Below, piece by piece: positions 40,987-49,490 of a stretch of 64,000 nucleotides of DNA. The notes under the pieces are model-generated. The model saw only the letters and a program-made list of their open reading frames with translations. It ran no database searches and was not told the origin of the DNA. Position numbers and translations under genes: made by a program. The stretch's first letter is position 1. Every line of letters begins with the position of its first letter. The DNA is from Tenacibaculum aquimarinum (lineage in GTDB: Bacteria; Bacteroidota; Bacteroidia; Flavobacteriales; Flavobacteriaceae): positions 45,536 through 109,535 of the forward strand of contig NZ_JAKGSC010000007.1 of NCBI RefSeq assembly GCF_022478115.1, in the 5' to 3' direction.

Positions 40987-41925
40987 ATGCTAAAAAACTA
41001 CATAAAAGCCGCACGTTTAAGAACTTTACCATTATCGGTTTCTGGAATTATAGTTGGAGCTTTTTTGGGATTAGAAGCTTTTTATAAAGATCCAAATGCT
41101 TATCGAGGCTGTTTTGGAAAATCAACAATTTTAGAAAGTGAAATCTTTTGGTTAGCAATCCTAACAACAATAGGTTTTCAAGTACTCTCAAACTTCGCAA
41201 ATGATTACGGAGACGGAATAAAAGGAACCGACGATAATAGAGAAGGAGAACAAAGAATGGTTTCTTCTGGAGCAATAACTCCTAAGCAAATGAAAAGTGC
41301 AATGTTAGTAACTGCAGTTTTAAGTTTGTTTGTGGCGTTGTTGTTAATTTATGTTTCCTTCGGAAAAGAAAATTTTGGGTATTCAGTATTATTTTTAGGT
41401 ATTGGAATTGCTTCAATAGTTGCCGCAATAAAATACACAGTTGGTAACTCTGCTTATGGTTATAGCGGATTTGGAGATGTTTTTGTATTCATTTTTTTCG
41501 GAATAGTAGCAACTGTAGGAACTTATTTCTTGTACACAAAACAATTAAATTTAGAGGTTTCTCTTCCTGCAATTTCAGTTGGGTTGTTATCAACAGCAGT
41601 ATTAAACCTCAATAATATGCGCGATAGAATTAACGATGCAAAAGTTGGTAAAAACACATTAGTCGTTAAAATAGGAAGTCAGAAAGCAAAAATATATCAT
41701 TACGTATTAATCGTTGGAGCATTAATTTCAGCAGTTACTTATACAGTTTTAAACTATAGCTCACCAGTACAATTCATATTTCTAATCGCATTTATTCCGT
41801 TGTTTTTAAATATGATAACAGTTGGTAAGAATATTATTCACTCAGAATTAGACGGCGAACTTAAAAAAGTAGCATTAAGCACATTTTTGTTTGCAATTTT
41901 ATTCGGTTTAGGGCAAGTTTTGTAA
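40987..41925 (+). CDS. menA: 1,4-dihydroxy-2-naphthoate polyprenyltransferase
   Basis: Attaches the isoprenoid tail in menaquinone synthesis. It is a 312-residue UbiA-family membrane protein with about eight helices. The first Asp-rich motif is NFANDYGDGIKGTDD, followed by REGEQRMVSSGAI; the second is NNMRDRINDAKVGKNTLVVK. It starts at the base after the previous stop and is 24 bases ahead of the SRPBCC gene. menC and menE follow within 4 kb, so this is a partial menaquinone cluster. Confidence 0.95.
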   Translation: MLKNYIKAARLRTLPLSVSGIIVGAFLGLEAFYKDPNAYRGCFGKSTILESEIFWLAILTTIGFQVLSNFANDYGDGIKGTDDNREGEQRMVSSGAITPKQMKSAMLVTAVLSLFVALLLIYVSFGKENFGYSVLFLGIGIASIVAAIKYTVGNSAYGYSGFGDVFVFIFFGIVATVGTYFLYTKQLNLEVSLPAISVGLLSTAVLNLNNMRDRINDAKVGKNTLVVKIGSQKAKIYHYVLIVGALISAVTYTVLNYSSPVQFIFLIAFIPLFLNMITVGKNIIHSELDGELKKVALSTFLFAILFGLGQVL

Positions 41926-41949
41926 TTTTACAAATATCAAACACAAAAA

Positions 41950-42462
41950 ATGAAAGTAATAAAAATAATTTTAGGAATAATTATAGCACTAACAGTAGTG
42001 TTTTTGGCAACAGGCTTGGTGGTAAAAGAAACCAAGTATACCGCAGAAATTGAGGTTAATAAACCAATTGAAGAGGTGTTTGCATTGTTTGATAATCCAG
42101 AAGCGTTAAAAGATTGGATGCCAGAAGTACAATCTATTAAACCGATAGAAGTTAGAGCCGGTAAAATTGGTAGTAGTTATAAAATGTTAATTGAAAGTCA
42201 AGGGCAAACCATGGAAATGACAGAGAAAATTATGTCTCATGTTCTTAATGAAAAAATGACATTTCAATTCGATTCTGATCAAATGATTAAAACAGACGAC
42301 TTTAATTTTATAGCCAATGGTAATAAAACTAAAATCGTGCAACACTGCACTGTAGAGGCAAAAAGCTATATAATGTCTTGCATGTTTCCGTATTTTAAAT
42401 CAGCTTTACAAACCCAAAGTGTTAGTTATATGAACCGTTTTAAAGAACTTGCAGAAAAGTAA
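41950..42462 (+). CDS. SRPBCC-fold (START/polyketide-cyclase-like) protein
   Basis: A 170-residue protein with an N-terminal hydrophobic anchor or signal (IKIILGIIIALTVVFLATGL). A typical SRPBCC domain follows (AEIEVNKPIEEVFALFDNPE, ALKDWMPEVQSIKPIEVRAG, then a helical C-terminus). These domains bind hydrophobic ligands. A role with quinone or lipid is possible from the context but not shown. A structured repeat starts five bases after its stop. Confidence 0.85.
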   Translation: MKVIKIILGIIIALTVVFLATGLVVKETKYTAEIEVNKPIEEVFALFDNPEALKDWMPEVQSIKPIEVRAGKIGSSYKMLIESQGQTMEMTEKIMSHVLNEKMTFQFDSDQMIKTDDFNFIANGNKTKIVQHCTVEAKSYIMSCMFPYFKSALQTQSVSYMNRFKELAEK

Positions 42463-42467
42463 AATTT

Positions 42468-42557
42468 GGGCGTTCGAGCGGGCTTTCGCTACTCGCTTTT
42501 TTAAGTTTTAAAACTTAAAAAGAGCTCAAACAAACCGCTCAATCCCTAACGCGGGCG
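42468..42557 (+). repeat. Flavobacterial structured intergenic repeat, copy 2 (subtype B)
   Basis: It starts with GGGCGTT and ends with CTCAATCCCTAACGC plus GGGCG. The middle has GGGCTTTCGCTACTCGC, then a hairpin of the CTTTTTTAAGTTTTAAAACTT/AAAAAGAGCTC type. The closing arms GGCGTT and AACGC are complementary. It is in sense orientation, five bases after the SRPBCC stop. Its first internal arm is the shortest of the four copies. Confidence 0.83.
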
Positions 42558-42620
42558 TACTTGTTAACTAATTTCTAAGCCGCCATCTGTACTATGTGTC
42601 TATGTGGTAAAAAATAAAAG

Positions 42621-43661
42621 ATGATAACAGCAACCTACAAAAAATACATTCTCAATTTTAAAAACCCAAGCGGAACATCACGCGGAATTTTAAGAACCAA
42701 AGAAACCTGGTTTATCATTTTAAAAAAAGATGGCAAAACAGGTGTTGGAGAAACAGGTCTTTTTAGAGGTTTAAGTATTGATGATATTCCAAATTACGAA
42801 GAAAAACTACAATGGATTTGCAAAAACATCAACAAGGGTTTAGAACTCCTATTGGCTGAAACGACTTACTTTCCATCAATTCAATTCGGATTAGAACAAG
42901 CCTTTTTATCTTTAGAAAGTAACAGTTCTTTCAATTTATTTCCATCAGAATTTACAAATGGAAAAGCAGCAATTCCAATAAATGGTTTAGTTTGGATGGG
43001 AGATAAAGCTTTTATGAAAACCCAAATAAAAGAAAAGCTAAAAACAGGTTTTACCTGCATAAAAATGAAAATAGGTGCAATTGATTTCAATACAGAAATT
43101 GAGTTGTTAAAATCCATTAGAAAAGAATTTTCAGCAAAAGAAATTGAATTACGCGTAGATGCAAACGGCGCTTTTAAACCAGCAGAAGCTTTAGGTAAAT
43201 TACAGCAATTATCTGAGTTGGAGCTTCATTCAATAGAACAACCTATAAAACAAGGTCAATGGCAAGAAATGGCAAGTTTGTGTAGTAAAACGCCATTGCC
43301 AATTGCTTTAGATGAAGAGTTAATAGGTGTGTTTTCATCACAAGAAAAAGAAAAATGTATTAGCACAATTAAGCCACAATATATTATCTTGAAACCAAGT
43401 TTAGTTGGTGGTTTTGCCGGTAGTAAAGAATGGATTAATATAACTGAAAAACACAGTATTAATAATTGGATAACATCTGCTTTGGAAAGTAATGTAGGTT
43501 TAAATGCAATAGCACAATTTACTTATACTTTGCAAAACAAATTGCCACAAGGTTTAGGTACAGGAAGTTTATTTACTAATAATTTTGAAAGCCCGTTAGA
43601 AGTTAAAAGCGGAACCTTACAATATAATCCAACTAAAAACTGGAATTTTAATTTAGAGTAA
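42621..43661 (+). CDS. menC: o-Succinylbenzoate synthase
   Basis: Dehydrates SHCHC to o-succinylbenzoate in menaquinone synthesis; enolase superfamily. It has 346 residues. Catalytic Lys148 and Lys150 lie in CIKMKIG. Magnesium ligands D180 (RVDANGAF), E206 (SIEQPI) and D231 (ALDEEL) are in order, and Lys258 is in ILKPSLVGG. Some relatives are N-acylamino-acid racemases or dipeptide epimerases, but the position between menA and menE supports MenC. It is separated from menA by a repeat-containing gap, so it may have its own promoter. Confidence 0.94.
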   Translation: MITATYKKYILNFKNPSGTSRGILRTKETWFIILKKDGKTGVGETGLFRGLSIDDIPNYEEKLQWICKNINKGLELLLAETTYFPSIQFGLEQAFLSLESNSSFNLFPSEFTNGKAAIPINGLVWMGDKAFMKTQIKEKLKTGFTCIKMKIGAIDFNTEIELLKSIRKEFSAKEIELRVDANGAFKPAEALGKLQQLSELELHSIEQPIKQGQWQEMASLCSKTPLPIALDEELIGVFSSQEKEKCISTIKPQYIILKPSLVGGFAGSKEWINITEKHSINNWITSALESNVGLNAIAQFTYTLQNKLPQGLGTGSLFTNNFESPLEVKSGTLQYNPTKNWNFNLE

Positions 43662-43716
43662 TAGTATTCTAAATTCTCAAAATGATTACCTTCAAAAGGT
43701 TTTAATAATAATAAAC

Positions 43717-44694
43717 ATGAATTTCATACAACAAGCATATAAAGGAGAAAATAGTTGGTTAACCTATGTTGGTACAATTTTATTGGTAATTTTTGGTTGG
43801 CAATTAATAGGTATTTTACCTTTATTAGCTGTGGCTGTAATGCATTCTGCGGATATGAATGAGTTTGGTAGAGCTGCAGAAAACAGTTTTATGGGCTTAG
43901 GAATTAACAGTTCTCTCTATTTGTTTTTATTGATTTTTACCTTTGCTATGGGTTTGTTATTTCTATTTATAGGTGTAAAATATGTGCATAAGCGCAGTTT
44001 TACTTCTTTGGTAACAAGTAGAAATAAAATAGATTGGAAACGTTTTTGGTTCGGATTTATCACTTGGGGAATTTTAGCGGGTTTAATGATTATTGTTGGT
44101 TTATTTATAACCCCAGAAAATTATACTTGGAATTTTAAAGCCGTACCTTTTTTGACATTACTAGCCGTCTCATTATTGTTTTTACCGTTTCAAACAAGTT
44201 TCGAAGAATTATTGTTTAGAGGTTATTTTATGCAAAGTTTAGGAATTTTGGTTAAGAACAGATGGTTTCCATTAATTTTCACTTCTGTAGTTTTTGGATT
44301 AATGCATGGAGCAAACCCGGAAATTGATAAGTTAGGTTATGTTGCTTTTGTTTTTTATATAGGAACAGGGCTTTTATACGGAATAACAACGTTAATGGAC
44401 GAAGGAACAGAGTTAGCATTAGGTTTACATGCAGTAAATAATATTGTGGCAGCTTTTTTTGTAACTACAGATTGGACGGTTTTTCAAACTGATGCTTTAT
44501 ATATTGATACTTCTGAACCTTCGGTTGGTTGGGAAATGTTTTTTCCTGTTTTTGTTTTATATCCATTGTTGCTGTTTGTCTTTTCAAAAAAATATGGTTG
44601 GACAAATTGGAAAGAAAACTTATTTGGTAAAATAGAAAAGCCAAAAGAAAATTTACAAAACGAACAATATAGTTTAATTGAAGATACTTATTAA
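43717..44694 (+). CDS. CPBP-family intramembrane protease (Abi/Rce1-like)
   Basis: A 325-residue membrane protein with about eight helices and the CPBP motifs: E163-E164 in FEELLFRGYF (EExxxR), then a conserved His in GLMHGANPE and another in LGLHAVNNI. This is the active site of the Rce1/CAAX glutamic protease clan. Bacterial members cleave membrane peptides or have immunity and maturation roles. It sits between menC and menE, which is probably co-transcription and not evidence of a role in quinone synthesis. Confidence 0.92.
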   Translation: MNFIQQAYKGENSWLTYVGTILLVIFGWQLIGILPLLAVAVMHSADMNEFGRAAENSFMGLGINSSLYLFLLIFTFAMGLLFLFIGVKYVHKRSFTSLVTSRNKIDWKRFWFGFITWGILAGLMIIVGLFITPENYTWNFKAVPFLTLLAVSLLFLPFQTSFEELLFRGYFMQSLGILVKNRWFPLIFTSVVFGLMHGANPEIDKLGYVAFVFYIGTGLLYGITTLMDEGTELALGLHAVNNIVAAFFVTTDWTVFQTDALYIDTSEPSVGWEMFFPVFVLYPLLLFVFSKKYGWTNWKENLFGKIEKPKENLQNEQYSLIEDTY

Positions 44695-44701
44695 TTTAAT
44701 C

Positions 44702-44727
44702 TGTCATTCCTGAGAAAGCAGGAATTC
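44702..44727 (+). repeat. REP-like palindrome TGTCATTCCTGAGAAAGCAG, half copy
   Basis: A single-arm copy of the palindrome seen in full at 59871-59938, differing at two of 25 positions. Its core ATTCCTG/CAGGAAT forms a small hairpin. It occupies almost the whole gap between the CPBP protease stop and the menE start, six bases before the ATG. Confidence 0.8.
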
Positions 44728-44732
44728 TCTCA

Positions 44733-45785
44733 ATGAATAAAAATAATTTTCATAAAAATTTTAAGTTAAACGGAAAGTCATTTACTTCAATAAATGAGTT
44801 GCTCTCTTTTGTAAGGATTAACGCATCAGCTTCATATTCATTTTTATTTAATTGGTTTTCTTCGGATGAAATTCAGGTGCAAACTTCAGGTTCTACAGGT
44901 AAACCGAAAGTAATTCAGTTAAAAAAAGAGTTTATGATAAACTCCGCTTTAGCAACGGGTAATTTCTTTCATTTACCAGAAAATACTACTGCTTTATTAT
45001 GTTTGTCTCCGGATTATATTGCTGGAAAAATGATGTTGGTTAGAGCGCTAACTTTAGGTTGGCAATTGGATCTTGTAGCGCCAACTTCCAAAGTAAAAAT
45101 TAATAAAGAATATGATTTTTCTGCAATGGTGTCAATACAGGTTGAGAATTCAATAGCAGAAATAAATAAAATTAAAAAATTAATTATTGGTGGAGGAGTT
45201 GTTTCAGAAGAATTGAAAAACAAGCTTCAGAAAATTAATACAGCATTTTTTGCAACTTACGGAATGACTGAAACCATTACGCATATTGCGGTAAAAAAAT
45301 TAAATAATTTCAATAATGTCACTTCAGGCGCAGTGGAGAAGTCTTTCTATCAAACATTACCAAACGTAAATATATATATTGATTCAAGAAACTGCTTAGT
45401 AATTCAAGCTCCAAAAGTTTCAGGAGAACTTGTTGTAACAAACGATGTAGTTCAGTTAGTTTCAGAAACTCAATTTGAGTGGCTTGGTCGTTTTGATAAT
45501 GTAATTAACTCTGGTGGAATAAAATTGCATCCAGAAAAAATAGAGGAGAAGCTTTCAGAAGTTATTAAGCAACGTTTTTTTGTAGCTGGAATTTCAGATT
45601 CAACTTTAGGTGAAAAATTAATTCTCGTTGTTGAAGGAGATAGTTCTAGTGTTATTTTGAGCAGAGTGAAGAATCTCTCTAAATATGAAACTCCTAAAGA
45701 GATTTATTTTGTAGAAACATTTGTAGAAACGGAAACAAAAAAAATCCAACGCGGTAAAACATTGGATTTAATTGAGTTTAACTAA
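44733..45785 (+). CDS. menE: o-Succinylbenzoate-CoA ligase (AMP-binding)
   Basis: Activates o-succinylbenzoate through an adenylate. It has 350 residues, about 100 shorter than E. coli MenE because the N-terminal part is reduced, as is usual in Bacteroidota. The ATP loop is QTSGSTGKPKVIQLK. ATYGMTETITHIA, WLGRFDNVINSGGIKLHPEK (hinge with the Asp and Gly core) and the C-terminal catalytic Lys in KKIQRGKT are present. It is the third menaquinone gene here. The last codons contain a hairpin-forming sequence that is duplicated 700 bases downstream. Confidence 0.93.
   Translation: MNKNNFHKNFKLNGKSFTSINELLSFVRINASASYSFLFNWFSSDEIQVQTSGSTGKPKVIQLKKEFMINSALATGNFFHLPENTTALLCLSPDYIAGKMMLVRALTLGWQLDLVAPTSKVKINKEYDFSAMVSIQVENSIAEINKIKKLIIGGGVVSEELKNKLQKINTAFFATYGMTETITHIAVKKLNNFNNVTSGAVEKSFYQTLPNVNIYIDSRNCLVIQAPKVSGELVVTNDVVQLVSETQFEWLGRFDNVINSGGIKLHPEKIEEKLSEVIKQRFFVAGISDSTLGEKLILVVEGDSSSVILSRVKNLSKYETPKEIYFVETFVETETKKIQRGKTLDLIEFN
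45741..45769 (+). repeat. 29-bp direct repeat, copy within menE 3' end
   Basis: This stretch is repeated at 46446-46474 with 27 of 29 bases identical. It is internally palindromic (AAATCCAA ... TTGGATTT). Here it encodes the last residues of menE. The two copies flank the 201-residue zinc-ribbon gene. Confidence 0.8.
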
Positions 45786-45790
45786 TAGTT

Positions 45791-46396
45791 TTATCTATTT
45801 ATATCGTAGAAAATACCTTCGTCAAATAAACTTTGTATTTCATCTTTACCTAAACTATAGGTTTCGGTAGTGTAATTTTTGTCTTTATCAATATCAGAAA
45901 TTCCACTTATTTTGTCGGTTTCATAATTATTTTGAATTACATAAATAGAGTCTTTACTTAGAGATTCTATTCTTAAAGTTGAGTAATATCCAGATTCCTT
46001 ATTTTTAAATTCTATTACATCTCCTTTTGCTGGGTTTAAAATATAGTTCTCTACATCTTTATCATGTTCTTTAGCAGAATATATGGCAAATGCAATTAAC
46101 AACGTAATAATAGCCAAGCCAGACCAATACCAGATTGGTGTTTTAGTATTTCGTTTTACATCTGTAGAGGCATTTCTTAACTTTTCATTCATTCCTTTAA
46201 AGTCATTGGTAACTTTGCAGTTTGTGCATTCGGAAAATACTTTTTTCCCCATTGGAAATACTGGAATCCAATATAGATATCCATATTTCCCGTAAACAGA
46301 TATATTATGATTTGTAATCTCGTTACAATTATCACATTTTATACCACCTTTTCTTTCGCTATTTAGGTGCGATCCTTTTGTTCCGTAGAAAATCAT
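45791..46396 (-). CDS. Zinc-ribbon membrane protein of unknown function
   Basis: A 201-residue protein. An N-terminal zinc ribbon is visible as C21/C24 (CDNCNE) and C57/C60 (CTNC), enclosing GKYGYLYWIPVFPMGKK. One membrane helix (PIWYWSGLAIITLLIAFAIY, about residues 86-106) is followed by a beta-rich extracytoplasmic domain ending ETYSLGKDEIQSLFDEGIFY. The architecture of zinc ribbon plus single helix is common in small Bacteroidota proteins without assigned function. Its stop is five bases from the convergent menE stop, and short direct repeats flank it, suggesting insertion beside menE. Confidence 0.8.
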   Translation of the reverse strand: MIFYGTKGSHLNSERKGGIKCDNCNEITNHNISVYGKYGYLYWIPVFPMGKKVFSECTNCKVTNDFKGMNEKLRNASTDVKRNTKTPIWYWSGLAIITLLIAFAIYSAKEHDKDVENYILNPAKGDVIEFKNKESGYYSTLRIESLSKDSIYVIQNNYETDKISGISDIDKDKNYTTETYSLGKDEIQSLFDEGIFYDINR

Positions 46397-46445
46397 AGAA
46401 TTAGTTTTTTAGTTGGTTAAATATATAGGAAATGAATGAAAGCGA

Positions 46446-46480
46446 AAAATCCAACGTAGTAAAACATTGGATTTTATTTT
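46446..46480. repeat. 29-bp direct repeat copy, terminator-like
   Basis: A near copy of the menE 3' end (46446-46474), here followed by ATTTTTTT. The stem AAAATCCAA/TTGGATTTT with flanking T-runs in both directions can end transcripts from either side, including the 124-residue gene at 46509-46883. Confidence 0.7.
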
Positions 46481-46508
46481 TTTAAATAATCTTATGTAGT
46501 TTCTTGAT

Positions 46509-46883
46509 TTATTCTCCTGAATAATGCTCTTGAAAATGAGAAATACTATCAAAAGGTAAAAACATGTATTTATGTTCTTTGTATCCTTCTTGAATTTTTA
46601 CTTTCACGTAACCATCTTTAACTTCTTTAACTGTTCCGTTTACAGTTCTGTTATTTTTAGTATAAAAAGTGTAAACGTAATTGCTATAATTTATATTATT
46701 GATGACTTTTATTTTGTTGAATAAAATTGAGTTTGGATGATTGGTGCTCTTTAGCTTTAATTCTGTTTTTATGGGTTTGCCGATTGGTTTCAGTTCAACT
46801 TGACTTAAAACTGGAGAAATAGCAAATAGTACAATTGCGATAAATGTGTAAAAAGATTTTGATTTAAAATTGAAGTTTTTCAT
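46509..46883 (-). CDS. Small exported protein of unknown function
   Basis: A 124-residue protein with an N-terminal signal peptide (SFYTFIAIVLFAISPVLSQ). A compact beta-rich domain follows (NRTVNGTVKEVKDGYVKVKI, EHKYMFLPFDSI). The central TVKEVKDGYVKV resembles a small SH3-like/KOW-type barrel, but I do not recognise a named family. It stands alone on the minus strand between two hairpin sites, so it is probably a single-gene transcript. Confidence 0.72.
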   Translation of the reverse strand: MKNFNFKSKSFYTFIAIVLFAISPVLSQVELKPIGKPIKTELKLKSTNHPNSILFNKIKVINNINYSNYVYTFYTKNNRTVNGTVKEVKDGYVKVKIQEGYKEHKYMFLPFDSISHFQEHYSGE

Positions 46884-47014
46884 AATATCTAATTTTGATT
46901 GAGTTTAAAAATATAGATTTATTTATTAATATTAATAAAAACTTGGTTAAATGCTTTGAAAAACAGTGTTTTAACTGTTGTTTTTTAATTGTATTTCCCC
47001 TTTTGTAAAAAAAA

Positions 47015-47043
47015 ATAACCCAACGAATTATTCGTTGGGTTAT
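47015..47043 (-). terminator. Rho-independent terminator after yebC
   Basis: On the minus strand the stem ATAACCCAACGAA/TTCGTTGGGTTAT is followed by nine T. It lies 24 bases after the yebC stop. Confidence 0.9.
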
Positions 47044-47066
47044 TTAGTATTTATTGTTGTAAAATT

Positions 47067-47783
47067 TTAGTTAGCCATAGAATGATATACATTTTGCACA
47101 TCATCATCTTCTTCTAAGCGTTCTAAAAGCTTTTCTACATCTGCTTGTTGTTCTTCTGTAACTGTAGTTGTTGTGGTTGGAATTCTTTCAAACCCAGAAG
47201 ATAAAATTTCAACTTCATTTTCTTCAAAGAAAGATTGTATTGCACCAAATTGTTCAAAAGGAGCATAGATAATTATACCTTCTTCGTCATCAAAAATTTC
47301 TTCAACCTCAAAGTCAATTAATTCTAGTTCTAATTCTTCCATATCAACAGTAATGTCTTCCTTTTTTACGGTGAAGTTACATGTGTGATCAAACATAAAA
47401 ACTACAGAACCAGAGGTTCCTAAGTTTCCATCACATTTGTTAAATGCAGCTCTTACATTGGCAACGGTTCTATTGTTGTTGTCTGTTGCGGTTTCTAAAA
47501 GAATTGCAATTCCGTGTGGTGCATAACCTTCAAACAATACTTCTTTATAGTTTGCGGTATCTTTATCTGTTGCTTTTTTTATGGCGCGTTCTACATTGTC
47601 TTTTGGCATGTTTGCTGCTTTTGCATTTTGCATAACAGCTCTTAAGCGCGAGTTTGAGTCTGGGTTTGGTCCGCCTTCTTTAACGGCCATTACAATGTCT
47701 TTACCAATTCTAGTAAAAGTTTTTGCCATTGCAGACCAACGTTTCATTTTTCTTGCTTTCCTAAATTCGAATGCTCTTCCCAT
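47067..47783 (-). CDS. yebC: YebC/PmpR family protein
   Basis: A 238-residue protein of the YebC/TACO1 family. The N-terminal GRAFEFRKARKMKRWSAMAKT, the SRLRAVMQNAKAANMPKDNV helix and YEVLFEGYAPHG-type core are intact. Members were first described as DNA-binding regulators, and more recent work ties them to relief of ribosome stalling on proline-rich stretches. It is followed by a strong terminator. The C-terminus carries a Glu/Asp-rich tail. It lies 41 bases after the carboxylase gene and may be co-transcribed with it. Confidence 0.95.
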   Translation of the reverse strand: MGRAFEFRKARKMKRWSAMAKTFTRIGKDIVMAVKEGGPNPDSNSRLRAVMQNAKAANMPKDNVERAIKKATDKDTANYKEVLFEGYAPHGIAILLETATDNNNRTVANVRAAFNKCDGNLGTSGSVVFMFDHTCNFTVKKEDITVDMEELELELIDFEVEEIFDDEEGIIIYAPFEQFGAIQSFFEENEVEILSSGFERIPTTTTTVTEEQQADVEKLLERLEEDDDVQNVYHSMAN

Positions 47784-47824
47784 TTCTAAATATTATTTTA
47801 ATTTTCTTCTAAATTCTAATTATT

Positions 47825-49453
47825 TTAAACCTGTAAAACTCCCATATTAAAAGGTTTTTCTATTGGAGCGTTATTAGCTGCTTCAATTCCCATAGAAATC
47901 CAATCTCTAGTTCTTAGCGGGTTTATAACACCATCTGTCCAAATTCTTGCTGCGGCATAATAAGGAGAAATCTGATTGTCATAACGAGATTTTATTTTGT
48001 CAAATAATTCTGCTTCTTTTTCAGGAGTAATTTCTTCGCCACGTTTTTTAAGCGAAGCAGTTTCAATTTGTAATAAAACTTTTGCAGCAGAATTACCACT
48101 CATTACAGCTAACTCAGCACTTGGCCAAGCTGCAATTAATCTTGGGTCATAAGCTTTACCGCACATTGCGTAATTTCCTGCTCCGTAAGAATTACCAATA
48201 ACGATTGTGAATTTTGGTACCACAGAATTACTAACTGCATTTACCATTTTAGCACCATCTTTTATAATTCCACCATGTTCGGATTTACTTCCAACCATAA
48301 ACCCTGTAACATCTTGTAAAAATACCAAAGGAATTTTTTTCTGATTACAATTAGCGATAAATCGTGTAGCTTTATCTGCAGAATCATTATAAATTACACC
48401 ACCAAATTGCATTTCGCCTTTTTGGGTTTTTACTAATTTACGTTGATTAGCAACAATACCAACTGCCCAACCATCAATTCTGGCATAACCTGTTAAAATA
48501 GTTTTTCCGTAACCTTCTTTATATTGTTCAAATTCAGAATTATCAACCAAACGTTTGATAATTTCTAACATATCATATTGTGCGTTTCTTTCCTTTGGAA
48601 GAATTCCAAAAATTTCATCTTCATTTTCTTTTGGAGGAAAAGATTCCTTTTTGCTAAAACCAGCTTTGTCAGAATCACCAATTTTATCAATAATAAATTT
48701 AATTTTATCTAATGCGTCTTTATCGTCTTTTGCTTTATAATCCGTAACTCCAGAAATTTCACAATGTGTAGTTGCTCCACCTAAAGTTTCATTATCAATA
48801 GATTCTCCAATTGCGGCTTTTACTAAGTAGCTTCCGGCTAAAAATATACTTGCAGTTTTATCTACAATTAAAGCTTCATCACTCATAATTGGTAAATATG
48901 CTCCACCAGCAACACAACTTCCCATAACCGCAGAAATTTGAGTAATTCCCATGCTGCTCATTACTGCGTTATTTCTAAAAATGCGTCCAAAGTGTTCTTT
49001 ATCTGGGAAAATTTCATCTTGCATTGGTAAATAAACACCTGCAGAGTCTACTAAATATATAATTGGTAATCTATTTTCTATAGATATTTCTTGAGCGCGT
49101 AAATTCTTTTTTCCTGTAATCGGAAACCAGGCACCTGCTTTAACAGTTGCGTCATTGGCAACAACAATGCATTGTCTTCCTTTAACGTAACCTATTTTTA
49201 CAACAACACCTCCAGATGGGCATCCGCCATGTTCTGCATACATTCCTTCTCCAGCAAAAGCACCAATTTCTATAGATTTTTTATCATCATCTAATAAATA
49301 TTCAACACGTTCACGCGCAGTCATTTTTCCTTTACTGTGGTGTTTATCAATACGTTTTTGGCCTCCGCCAAGTTTTACTTTGGCAAAGCGTTGTCGTAAA
49401 TCTGATGCTAAAAGCCTATTGTGATCTTCGTTTTTGTTGAAGTTTAAATCCAT
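47825..49453 (-). CDS. Acyl-CoA carboxylase beta (carboxyltransferase) subunit, methylcrotonyl-CoA type
   Basis: A 542-residue carboxyltransferase of the propionyl/methylcrotonyl-CoA carboxylase family. GKMTARERVEYLLDD begins the core. ENRLPIIYLVDSAGVYLPMQ with DEIFPDKEHFGRIFRN and MGSCVAGGAYLPIMSDEAL with IVDKTASIFLAG resemble methylcrotonyl-CoA carboxylase beta more than propionyl-CoA carboxylase. It would work in leucine or related acyl-CoA degradation. The biotin-carrying alpha subunit is not in the window. It lies between yebC and the glyoxylate-shunt regulator, all on the minus strand. Confidence 0.9.
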   Translation of the reverse strand: MDLNFNKNEDHNRLLASDLRQRFAKVKLGGGQKRIDKHHSKGKMTARERVEYLLDDDKKSIEIGAFAGEGMYAEHGGCPSGGVVVKIGYVKGRQCIVVANDATVKAGAWFPITGKKNLRAQEISIENRLPIIYLVDSAGVYLPMQDEIFPDKEHFGRIFRNNAVMSSMGITQISAVMGSCVAGGAYLPIMSDEALIVDKTASIFLAGSYLVKAAIGESIDNETLGGATTHCEISGVTDYKAKDDKDALDKIKFIIDKIGDSDKAGFSKKESFPPKENEDEIFGILPKERNAQYDMLEIIKRLVDNSEFEQYKEGYGKTILTGYARIDGWAVGIVANQRKLVKTQKGEMQFGGVIYNDSADKATRFIANCNQKKIPLVFLQDVTGFMVGSKSEHGGIIKDGAKMVNAVSNSVVPKFTIVIGNSYGAGNYAMCGKAYDPRLIAAWPSAELAVMSGNSAAKVLLQIETASLKKRGEEITPEKEAELFDKIKSRYDNQISPYYAAARIWTDGVINPLRTRDWISMGIEAANNAPIEKPFNMGVLQV

Positions 49454-49490
49454 AGAATAGTTTGTTTTCAGGTGCTAAAATAAGAAATTT

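Noticed and set aside
43717..44694. CPBP protease as part of menaquinone synthesis
   Set aside because: Its position between menC and menE is the only link. The family has no known quinone role, so I treat it as a passenger in the cluster.
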